NCBI GenBank assembly: GCA_964349515.1
Contig: CAYGHG010000007.1
Span: 1-42,896 of the forward strand
Direction: 5' to 3'
Length of the DNA stretch: 42,896 bases
DNA from: CAYGHG01 sp964349515
GTDB taxonomy: Bacteria; Oederibacteriota; PGYV01; CAYGHG01
Part shown: in pieces, positions 1-6,479 of the stretch
Layout of the letters: the number at the start of each line of letters is the position of its first letter
Position numbering within the stretch: position 1 is the stretch's first letter
Translations under genes and position numbers: made by a program
The notes under the pieces: generated by a model
Told to the model about the DNA's origin: nothing
The model's database searches: none
The model's input: only the letters and a program-made list of their open reading frames with translations

Positions 1-2
1 TA

Positions 3-8
3 TATAAT
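3..8 (+). promoter_or_regulatory. Candidate -10 element upstream of the lipoprotein-hgcAB unit
   Basis: A perfect TATAAT lies 28 bases before the first ATG in an AT-rich leader. The matching -35 would fall outside the window, so the promoter cannot be confirmed. A GGGAGG ribosome-binding site at about 27-32 precedes the ATG at 36. Confidence 0.4.
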
Positions 9-35
9 ATATTAAAATATTAAAAGGGAGGATTT

Positions 36-737
36 ATGAAAAAAGTTATGGCAGCAGCGGTTGTTCTGGCGGTATTGTTTCTTTTTGGTTGTGCGCAGAC
101 TCCTTCGGGGCCCGGGCCCGCGGGGGACCCTTTTGTGCCTGAAGCCGGAGATCTCGTAGACGGGTTTGAAGACGGTAACAAGATATCTGAGTATGGTTCC
201 ATATGGACCGCAGTTGACGACGGCGCAAGGGGGGGCTCTTCTGTTGTGCATAGTTTTGACGTCGTTGAGGGGGATGCTTATGAAGGCACCCATGCCCTGA
301 GGCTTTCCGCTACCGCAACCGCGGAACTATCCGCCGAAGGATACCATCAGCTGTATGCGGCTGAATATGGATATGTAATTATCAAGTGCAACCTCGGCAG
401 TTCAGGCGCCGACCTGTCTAATACCCTTAATGCCAACATGATAAGTTTCAGGGTAAAGGAGACTTCGGGTACCGGAAACTTATCCCTGCGCGGCTACATA
501 TTTAACAGGAGCGGGCAGTATGTTTATACCTCAACTTATAGCATTTCCGGCAGTTACAATTATGCTTCAATAAACTACGAAACGCCCTCTGTTCCTTCGG
601 GTTCTTCCTACAGCGTCTCTGACGTGCTGCAGGACGCGAGGCGCATAGAAGTAGAGGTTAAGTACAGCGGTTTCCCCGGGGTCGTGGAATCTTTTGAAGT
701 GCTTTTTGATTCCTTTAAATTTGGAGTGGTTCTGTAA
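36..737 (+). CDS. Lipoprotein with a carbohydrate-binding-like beta domain
   Basis: This 233-residue protein starts at ATG 36 behind a GGGAGG ribosome-binding site. It has a classic lipoprotein signal: Lys-Lys, a hydrophobic stretch and a lipobox LFGC with the acceptor Cys near residue 19. A Gly/Pro-rich linker follows, then a domain beginning GFEDGN with many alternating aromatic, Ser and Gly residues. That pattern resembles CBM11/CIA30-type beta sandwiches, but this is an impression of fold, not a motif match. The stop lies only 3 bases before the GTG of hgcA, so the two are probably cotranscribed. Lipoproteins are not a known part of the HgcAB system, so the link may be only positional. 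The function is unknown. Confidence 0.75.
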   Translation: MKKVMAAAVVLAVLFLFGCAQTPSGPGPAGDPFVPEAGDLVDGFEDGNKISEYGSIWTAVDDGARGGSSVVHSFDVVEGDAYEGTHALRLSATATAELSAEGYHQLYAAEYGYVIIKCNLGSSGADLSNTLNANMISFRVKETSGTGNLSLRGYIFNRSGQYVYTSTYSISGSYNYASINYETPSVPSGSSYSVSDVLQDARRIEVEVKYSGFPGVVESFEVLFDSFKFGVVL

Positions 738-740
738 AAC

Positions 741-1805
741 GTGGCTAAAAATAACTGCGGCTGCGGAAGCTGCGGGTGCGGCAAAGAAAAGACAACTACG
801 CCGGGCAGCGTGCATGCGGGCTATACCCGCGTTGACTCTGTGTGGAGAGCAGAGGATATTATCGGCGCGGTGTCTGCGCGCGTAGGAATAAACAGAAACA
901 ACTACCGCGTGAGCCCGGGGTTATACGCGCTCGGCTCGCCGGGGAAAGAGTCTGAAGTTTTTGTGACTGCAAATTATAAATACACATTTGATATTTTAAG
1001 ACATGCTCTGTCAGGCCTTGATGCATGGATACTGGTGCTTGACACAAAAGGAATAAATGTCTGGTGCGCGGCAGGGAAGGGCAGTTTCGGCACAATTGAG
1101 CTGATGACGATGATAAAGGAAACAAATCTGGAAAATGCGGTAAGCCACAGGCGGCTCATACTGCCGCAGTTAGGCGCCCCGGGTGTTGTGGGGTTTGAAA
1201 TCAAAAAGTATATGGGCTTTGAAGTGGTGTACGGGCCCGTGAGGGCAGAGGACATAAAAAAGTTTTTTGAGAACGGGATGAAGGCTGATGAAGAAATGCG
1301 GAGGGTGAGATTCAATGCTCTTGACCGCGCTCAGCTTACTTTTGTTGAACTTGGCAGCGCCATGAAGACGGCTTTAATCGCAGTTCTTGCGGTTGTAATA
1401 GTTTCCGCGGTGAAAAACGGTATTAATATAGAAGCGCTGATGAAGGCAGTGCCTGACACCCTCGGAGTGTTGTGCGCGGTTTTTGCAGGTGCTGTTTTGA
1501 CGCCGTTGTTTTTGCCATGGCTTCCGTTTAGGAGTTTCTCGCTCAAAGGGTTTTTTGTTGGGCTTATATGCGGCGGCTCGTTTGCCGCGGCATCGGGTTT
1601 TGCCCCGCTGCTTGGCGTAGGCTGGATGCTGATGATTGCCGCTGTGTCATCCTTTCTCGGCATGGGTTTTACCGGTGCTTCCACCTACACCTCGTTTTCA
1701 GGCACGATAAAGGAAATGACATACGGGCTGCCTCTGCAGGCTGTTTTTGCATTGGCGGGCGTTTCGGCATATCTGATTTACAGGCTCACAAGCGGAGGTT
1801 ACTAA
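741..1805 (+). CDS. hgcA: HgcA, corrinoid protein of mercury methylation
   Basis: HgcA carries a methyl group on a corrinoid cofactor and transfers it to Hg(II), giving methylmercury. The diagnostic cap-helix motif NVWCAAGK is intact at residues 106-113, with Cys109 as the expected cobalt ligand. It sits in a soluble corrinoid-binding domain (about 30-190). The C-terminal half (about 205-350) holds five hydrophobic helices, as in the family, and the length of 354 is typical. Translation probably starts at GTG 741, because this keeps a Cys-rich N-terminus (CGCGSCGCG, residues 6-14), although the ribosome-binding site is weak. hgcB follows after 1 base, the usual gene order. Ordinary CO dehydrogenase corrinoid subunits lack both this motif and the membrane domain. 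Confidence 0.96.
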   Translation: MAKNNCGCGSCGCGKEKTTTPGSVHAGYTRVDSVWRAEDIIGAVSARVGINRNNYRVSPGLYALGSPGKESEVFVTANYKYTFDILRHALSGLDAWILVLDTKGINVWCAAGKGSFGTIELMTMIKETNLENAVSHRRLILPQLGAPGVVGFEIKKYMGFEVVYGPVRAEDIKKFFENGMKADEEMRRVRFNALDRAQLTFVELGSAMKTALIAVLAVVIVSAVKNGINIEALMKAVPDTLGVLCAVFAGAVLTPLFLPWLPFRSFSLKGFFVGLICGGSFAAASGFAPLLGVGWMLMIAAVSSFLGMGFTGASTYTSFSGTIKEMTYGLPLQAVFALAGVSAYLIYRLTSGGY

Positions 1806-1806
1806 A

Positions 1807-2103
1807 ATGTTTACCCATAAATACATGGATAATGTTGTTACTCTCAAATACGATGTTAAAAAGTGCAACGGCTGTACTCTCTGCACGCAGGTCTGCCCGC
1901 ACGGCGTATTCAGGATGAGCGGGAAGAAGGCCGTGATAAACGATAAAAACCGCTGCATGGAATGCGGCGCCTGCATGCGCAACTGCGAGGCAGGCGCGAT
2001 ATTTGTCCGCGAGGGAGTCGGCTGCGCCTATGCTATTGTCATGGGAAAACTGACAGGACGCGAGCCTTCGTGCGGCTGCGGCGGCGATGAAGGATGCTGT
2101 TAG
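1807..2103 (+). CDS. hgcB: HgcB, 2[4Fe-4S] ferredoxin of mercury methylation
   Basis: HgcB is thought to reduce the HgcA corrinoid to Co(I) and to help deliver Hg(II). The 98-residue protein has two CxxCxxCxxxC clusters: Cys20, 23, 26, 30 and Cys50, 53, 56, 60. The second contains the HgcB signature CMECGAC. A further conserved Cys sits at position 73, and the tail ends with the vicinal pair Cys97-Cys98 expected for Hg(II) handling. Two extra tail cysteines (89 and 91) form a CGCG motif like that at the N-terminus of the neighbouring HgcA. The ATG at 1807 has a GGAGG at about 1794-1798 and lies 1 base after the hgcA stop. An unrelated ferredoxin is very unlikely given the motif, the Cys pair and the context. 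Confidence 0.96.
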   Translation: MFTHKYMDNVVTLKYDVKKCNGCTLCTQVCPHGVFRMSGKKAVINDKNRCMECGACMRNCEAGAIFVREGVGCAYAIVMGKLTGREPSCGCGGDEGCC

Positions 2104-2319
2104 GCGGATCCTGCAGACGGATTATTCGTGATGTGTCGGTTAGTTTGGATCGGAAAAAATCTGTTATTCCTGTATTAGCATGATAAATCTCTCCGGTACT
2201 TTGCTTTTTGAAAACGGGCTGTTCTATGATCTGGGTTGTGCAAAATCCGTATTTTTTTTAATCAGTTTAAACGTTGGTTTGTTGATGTTTCTTAACTTGC
2301 ATCTTATGGCAGTTTGACT
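2104..2319. other. Intergenic region after hgcB
   Basis: No gene is visible here. The heptamers ACGGATT at 2117-2123 and AATCCGT at 2244-2250 are complementary, and the second is followed by eight T residues (2252-2259). They could close a very long-range terminator for the hgcAB unit, but the 120-base loop makes this weak. Nothing else could be recognised before the promoter at 2320. Confidence 0.3.
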
Positions 2320-2348
2320 TTGACAAAATAATTGAGTATATTTAAAAT
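2320..2348 (+). promoter_or_regulatory. Sigma-70-type promoter for the methyltransferase and following module
   Basis: A consensus TTGACA at 2320-2325 is separated by 17 bases from TAAAAT at 2343-2348. An overlapping alternative pairs TTGACT at 2314-2319 with TATATT at 2337-2342, also spaced 17 bases. Either would start transcription about 65 bases before the ATG at 2418, which separates this gene from hgcAB. Confidence 0.7.
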
Positions 2349-2417
2349 ACCTGCCAAACTTGTTCAGCTCAAAATAGTATCCTGGACGTAATGATGCGTC
2401 CTTTTAGGGGGTATACT

Positions 2418-3422
2418 ATGACTGACGAGACGATGAAAATGCTTGCTTCAAACCTTAATGCCCTGTCTGAAGCGTGGAAGTGTTCCCTGGTAACTGCCGG
2501 CCTCAATGCGGGCCTGTTTGATGATTTAAACATCAATACTCCCGTCACAATCGAGCGCATTGCCGAAAAGTATCATTATGACCCTGCCAAACTGGAAAAG
2601 TGGATGTATTACTGCTTAAACGCGGGGCTTTTGCAGCGCGCGGACGGGGGTTACATAATCACGGAAAAATGCAGCCAGTTCATGGCTGATTCTCCTTTTA
2701 AAGATCTGGTCGGTTTCATGCGCATAAACGATTATTTCATGAGGGCTGCCCTGGAATCCCAGCAGCTCTTTAAACCGAACAACAGCCTTGACAAGCTGAC
2801 AGAAGGAAGAATATCCCGTGATTACCAGCCGAAAGTCAGCGATAACCTGTCGGCTTCTCTCATAGAAATATTCAAAAGATACAACATGGGCGACGACCAG
2901 ACGCTTCTTGACATCGGCTGCGGCAACGGCGCTTTTCTGCGGACTCTTGCGGGTATTTTTCCGGGAATGAAGATATCAGGGCTTGATTCAAACCTCTTTG
3001 CGATAGAGTGGGGAAAGAAAAAAAACCAGGAAGCGGGATTCGGGGACAGGATAAAGATGCTTGTAGGCGACGCAAGGCACGACATGGGTGATTTTGAGGA
3101 CAACAGCGTTGACTGGGTTATGGCGATAAATCTTTTTCACTTTTTTCCTGTGGAGGGAAGGTTGCCGCTCATTGAGCAGATGATAAGGGTTGCAAAAAAA
3201 GGGGTGTTCTTCACGGAGGTGATGGTAGAACGCTCGATGCTCTCTGCCGCGGCTGACCCGCTGATGGCGCTTTTGTGGAATGATTTTACAGGGTTTTTCC
3301 GTGAGGCAGATGCAGAGGAAATAAACAGGAAAATCGAAAGAAAATATGCCGAGTGCGTGATGGAAAAGAACATGATACTGCAGGGCTCGAGCTACCTTAT
3401 TGCAGTAGCAAAGAAATCCTGA
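2418..3422 (+). CDS. Class I SAM-dependent methyltransferase with winged-helix N-terminus
   Basis: The ATG at 2418 is preferred over the upstream ATG at 2391 because AGGGGG lies at 2406-2411. The first 90 residues look like the dimerisation/winged-helix domain of small-molecule O-methyltransferases. The Rossmann methyltransferase domain follows with motif I LDIGCGNG (near residue 160), an acidic residue closing strand 2 (GLDSN) and the post-motif stretch NLFHFFP. The overall plan matches the hydroxyindole/hydroxyneurosporene O-methyltransferase group (about 330 residues). The substrate cannot be told from sequence. It lies downstream of hgcAB but has its own promoter, and it is 14 bases from the phosphatase gene, so it probably belongs to that transcript. 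Any role in mercury metabolism would be speculation. Confidence 0.85.
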   Translation: MTDETMKMLASNLNALSEAWKCSLVTAGLNAGLFDDLNINTPVTIERIAEKYHYDPAKLEKWMYYCLNAGLLQRADGGYIITEKCSQFMADSPFKDLVGFMRINDYFMRAALESQQLFKPNNSLDKLTEGRISRDYQPKVSDNLSASLIEIFKRYNMGDDQTLLDIGCGNGAFLRTLAGIFPGMKISGLDSNLFAIEWGKKKNQEAGFGDRIKMLVGDARHDMGDFEDNSVDWVMAINLFHFFPVEGRLPLIEQMIRVAKKGVFFTEVMVERSMLSAAADPLMALLWNDFTGFFREADAEEINRKIERKYAECVMEKNMILQGSSYLIAVAKKS

Positions 3423-3436
3423 GGGGCGTGTAATAT

Positions 3437-4870
3437 ATGAATGAAAAAATTCATTTATTTCCGTGGCTTGAAAAACTGATAAGTTCCGGCTCAAGGCCGG
3501 ACTTTGACGTGCATAAAATAAGGCTTATACGCCAGGTAAACGGCTTAAGCTTATTTTTTACACTTGTAGCTGCCACGGTTTCTTTCATATTTCTTGTGAT
3601 TATGAAGCCGTCGGCGGTACTGACGGGCATTCAGATATTTGCCATGTTTCTTTACCTGCTGTGTTTCATCCTCAACCGCTCTGGAAAACTGGTTTACGCG
3701 TCAAATCTCGTAATTTACGCTTTTGAAATACACATTTTCGGAATTATGCTGCTCACAAACGCGTGGAACAGCCCGGCGCTCGGGCTGATCGTGCTTTATC
3801 CGCTTCTTGCCGCTCTCGTAGAAGTGTCAATATTCCGCCACCTTGGAGTAGGGCTGCTGCAGGGATTCGCGCTCATGGTGATTCACTATGCTTTTCCTGC
3901 GGCTGAGTGGAACCTGCAAATGATAAGCAGTATAAACGCCGACGGCGAGGCTGTGCTTCACGGCATGGGGGTATTCTATCCGCCGGTCATGGCGGCGGTT
4001 ATAATAGCAATAATTTTCAATGAAAACATACTTGCAAGGGAAAAACAAAAGATAATGATGGGTAAAATAACGGATGCCAACAAAAAACTGGAGCACTATG
4101 CCAACCAGCTCAAAGACGAGACGCAGAGGTTAAAAGCCGAAGTCAGCGTCGCAAAAAAAATACAGACCATGGTGCTGCCGCGAGCAGGCGACATGGAGTC
4201 GATAGAAGGCCTTGACATCGCCTGCATAATGAGGACAGCCGACGAAGTAGGCGGTGACTATTACGATATCATAAACACCCGCGGAAAAAATACCATCGCA
4301 ATCGGCGATGTAACCGGCCACGGCCTGTCAAGCGGGCTCATCATGCTGATGGCGCAGACCGCGGTCAGAACTCTGGCGGAGATGAAAGTTGAAAACCCGC
4401 GCGACTATCTGCCTGTGATAAACCGCGTGCTGTACGCGAACATTATGAGGATAAGGGAAGACAGGTCCATGACGCTTGCGGTCATATCATATGAAAAGGG
4501 GCGCTGTTCGCTCGCGGGCCAGCACGAGTCCGTGGTCATATGCAGGAAAAACGGCGCAATAGAGGTGCTTGACACCATTGATAACGGTTTTTATGTCGGG
4601 ATGACGCTTGAGGGCGCGGCGGATTTTAAGACAAACGATTTCAGCCTGAGTGAAGGGGATGTAATGCTTTTGTATTCGGACGGGGTAACAGAAGCTGAAA
4701 ATGAGCAGAAAGAGCAGTTCGGGCTGCGCAGGCTGTGTAATATCCTGAAGAAGTACAGGGACGGCAGCGCGGAAGAAATCAAAAGCGGGATAATGAAGGA
4801 TTTATATAATTTTATGGGCAACAGGGGGATACTTGACGACATATCCCTTGTGGTAGCCAGGCAAAAATAG
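3437..4870 (+). CDS. Membrane-bound PP2C/SpoIIE-type serine phosphatase (SiaA/RsbU-like)
   Basis: This 477-residue protein has about six hydrophobic helices in residues 30-185, a coiled coil at about 200-240 and a C-terminal SpoIIE/PP2C phosphatase domain. Metal-binding motifs are clear: DEVGGDYYD near 269-277, IGDVTGHGLSSG near 290-303, and a late YSDGVTEA with a final DD near 470. Such enzymes dephosphorylate a phosphoserine on a STAS-type partner in response to a signal. Here the membrane domain is the likely sensor. The next genes encode a GHKL ATPase and a STAS-like protein, the expected kinase and substrate, followed by a diguanylate cyclase. SiaA itself has a different sensor part, so equivalence rests on module order rather than identity. 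Confidence 0.9.
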   Translation: MNEKIHLFPWLEKLISSGSRPDFDVHKIRLIRQVNGLSLFFTLVAATVSFIFLVIMKPSAVLTGIQIFAMFLYLLCFILNRSGKLVYASNLVIYAFEIHIFGIMLLTNAWNSPALGLIVLYPLLAALVEVSIFRHLGVGLLQGFALMVIHYAFPAAEWNLQMISSINADGEAVLHGMGVFYPPVMAAVIIAIIFNENILAREKQKIMMGKITDANKKLEHYANQLKDETQRLKAEVSVAKKIQTMVLPRAGDMESIEGLDIACIMRTADEVGGDYYDIINTRGKNTIAIGDVTGHGLSSGLIMLMAQTAVRTLAEMKVENPRDYLPVINRVLYANIMRIREDRSMTLAVISYEKGRCSLAGQHESVVICRKNGAIEVLDTIDNGFYVGMTLEGAADFKTNDFSLSEGDVMLLYSDGVTEAENEQKEQFGLRRLCNILKKYRDGSAEEIKSGIMKDLYNFMGNRGILDDISLVVARQK

Positions 4871-4879
4871 GAGGGTGAG

Positions 4880-5434
4880 ATGGAAATACTCGGGCATTAT
4901 GAGGAGCATCCTGACGGCGAAAAAACTTTGAAGCTTAAACTCAACCACGCGGACCTGATAAGAATATGGAAAAGGTGCGGAATAACAGCTGATTATGCAG
5001 CAAATTATGCCTCGTTTTCCTACACGGGAGTTGAGGGGGTTGAAAACACGGCTTCTACAATACTAAATGAGCTGATAGAAAACGCCGCAAAGTACTCCGG
5101 CGGGGACAAAGGGGACATTGAGATTTTGATTACGCTGAAAAAGGACTGTATTTATTTTCAGGTGGATAACGTGCTTGATGAGTCGCACTACGGCGTGTTT
5201 TATGAATTTGCACGCGAGATGATACAGTGCAGGGATGTTAACTCGCTTTATATTGAAAAAATAAAAGCCGCAGCCGAGAGCGGGGGGGAAGCCTCGGGGA
5301 TCGGCCTGTTAACCATACTTGTGAATTTCAGCGCGGGAATGGGATTTAAATTCACCGGCGAAAAGGGCAAAAAACAATACGCGGTGTCGGTCCAGGCTTC
5401 CATGCCTGTGAGAGGGGAGGCCGTATGCAGCTGA
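4880..5434 (+). CDS. GHKL-type ATPase, anti-sigma-factor/SiaB-like serine kinase (slr1658 type)
   Basis: The 184-residue protein has an N-box-like stretch NELIENAAKYSGG at about 63-75 and a glycine-containing GIGLL motif near 140, as in RsbW-type and histidine-kinase-like ATPases. It is longer than RsbW and resembles the cyanobacterial slr1658-like group that pairs with slr1659-like STAS proteins. Its expected job is to phosphorylate the STAS protein encoded next, opposing the upstream phosphatase. The start ATG at 4880 has a strong GGAGGGTGAG directly upstream. Its end overlaps the next start by 10 bases, a sign of translational coupling. Activity as a protein kinase is inferred. Confidence 0.82.
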   Translation: MEILGHYEEHPDGEKTLKLKLNHADLIRIWKRCGITADYAANYASFSYTGVEGVENTASTILNELIENAAKYSGGDKGDIEILITLKKDCIYFQVDNVLDESHYGVFYEFAREMIQCRDVNSLYIEKIKAAAESGGEASGIGLLTILVNFSAGMGFKFTGEKGKKQYAVSVQASMPVRGEAVCS

Positions 5435-5772
5435 GCGGAGATACATACAGCATAGCCTTTGACGAACCGGCGCGTACAATTTCATTCGAAGGCAGCCTGA
5501 GGCTGGAAAGCGTAAAGGAATATCAGAAAATCCATAAATTCATGATGGACGTAATAGAGCTTGAAATCCCTTCCGTGAACCTTGATTTTACAAAGGTGGA
5601 TTTCCTGAATTCTTCGGGGATAGCCATGCTTTGCAGGTATATACTGGACGCCAAGAAAAAAGACAAAGTACCTGTAAGAGTGACAGGCAACCCGAAAGTC
5701 CTGTGGCAGAAAAAATCATTCCTGAATTTAAAGTACCTGTGGGAGAAAGTAGAGGTGGTATTTAATGAATGA
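5425..5772 (+). CDS. STAS-like phosphoprotein (slr1659/SiaC-like)
   Basis: This 115-residue protein has the fold pattern of STAS/SiaC regulators, with a central DFLNSSGIAML at about 59-69. Ser63 and Ser64 are candidate phosphorylation sites, matching the serine phosphorylated in anti-anti-sigma factors. No sigma factor is nearby. Instead the next gene is a diguanylate cyclase, so by analogy with SiaC the unphosphorylated form may bind and activate that cyclase. A GGGGAGG sequence precedes the ATG, and the gene overlaps both its neighbours (10 bases upstream, 8 downstream). Confidence 0.82.
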   Translation: MQLSGDTYSIAFDEPARTISFEGSLRLESVKEYQKIHKFMMDVIELEIPSVNLDFTKVDFLNSSGIAMLCRYILDAKKKDKVPVRVTGNPKVLWQKKSFLNLKYLWEKVEVVFNE

Positions 5773-6448
5773 AAACCGGTCGGAAAAAAACGCTAAAGGC
5801 GGGATTACAAGATTGTTTCCCGCGGCAGGAAGCGGTGATGCTTCAAACGGCGATTTCGTGCCAAAACGCGAATACGACGAGCTGTCCGTCATGTATGACA
5901 CCGTAGTAATGCACGCGACCTCGCTCGAAAACGACCTTGAGGAAAAACTGCAGGAGATAACCAGGCTGTCAAACACAGACGCGGTGACAGGCGTATATAA
6001 CAGGCGGAAATTCAACGAGTGCCTTGCGGAAGAGATGACGGCGTCGTTAAAAAAAGGCAGGCCGCTCTCGCTTATCATATTTGACATCGATAATTTCAAG
6101 GCTATAAATGATACAAGGGGCCACGATTACGGCGACCACGTTATCATCAGGACGGCGAAGCTGGCAAAGTCGTGCATAACAGAGCGCGACGTTTTTGCGA
6201 GATGGGGGGGGGACGAGTTCGCGGTGATAATACCGTCAGCCGGCGTGGAACAGGGAGTGAAAGCGGCCCGGGAAATGCAGGAGAGAATCCTGGGCTACTA
6301 CAGCGGGCAGGCGGCGGTTACGTGCAGTTTCGGCGTAACCGAGCTTGCCGAGGGTGACGACATGAACAGCTTTTTAATAAGGGCTGACAGCGCCCTGTAT
6401 GAGGCAAAATCAGCAGGGCGCAACTGCGTAAAATCAAAAATCAGGTAA
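5765..6448 (+). CDS. Soluble diguanylate cyclase, SiaD-like
   Basis: This 227-residue protein makes c-di-GMP from two GTP. Residues 1-35 are low-complexity, residues 38-70 form an amphipathic coiled-coil helix (LENDLEEKLQEITRL), and the GGDEF domain follows. The catalytic motif RWGGDEF is intact at about 146-152 and TDAVTGVYNRR marks the domain start. The position of the product-inhibition site reads TERD rather than RxxD, so feedback inhibition is probably missing. A short coiled-coil stalk followed by GGDEF with no sensor domain is how SiaD is built, and it fits activation by the STAS protein encoded just upstream (8-base overlap). Nine consecutive G encode part of the motif, but the frame is open. 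Confidence 0.9.
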   Translation: MNENRSEKNAKGGITRLFPAAGSGDASNGDFVPKREYDELSVMYDTVVMHATSLENDLEEKLQEITRLSNTDAVTGVYNRRKFNECLAEEMTASLKKGRPLSLIIFDIDNFKAINDTRGHDYGDHVIIRTAKLAKSCITERDVFARWGGDEFAVIIPSAGVEQGVKAAREMQERILGYYSGQAAVTCSFGVTELAEGDDMNSFLIRADSALYEAKSAGRNCVKSKIR

Positions 6449-6463
6449 TCATTAATGTGGAGT

Positions 6464-6479
6464 TGAATAAATTCAACAA
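6464..6479. terminator. Short palindrome between convergent genes
   Basis: GTTGAAT and ATTCAAC are separated by two bases and lie between the cyclase stop and the assembly gap. This could be the stem of a shared terminator for the convergent genes, but no T-run can be seen next to it and the adjoining sequence is lost in the N-run. Confidence 0.3.

Noticed and set aside
1331..1684. Minus-strand open frame opposite hgcA
   Set aside because: It is the antisense shadow of the membrane helices of hgcA, with no ribosome-binding site or family match.
1807..2103. Ordinary 2[4Fe-4S] ferredoxin
   Set aside because: The CMECGAC motif, extra Cys73, terminal Cys pair and direct linkage to hgcA identify HgcB.
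6203..6214. Possible frameshift at the run of nine G in the first diguanylate cyclase
   Set aside because: The frame continues through GGDEF to a normal end, so no error is indicated.
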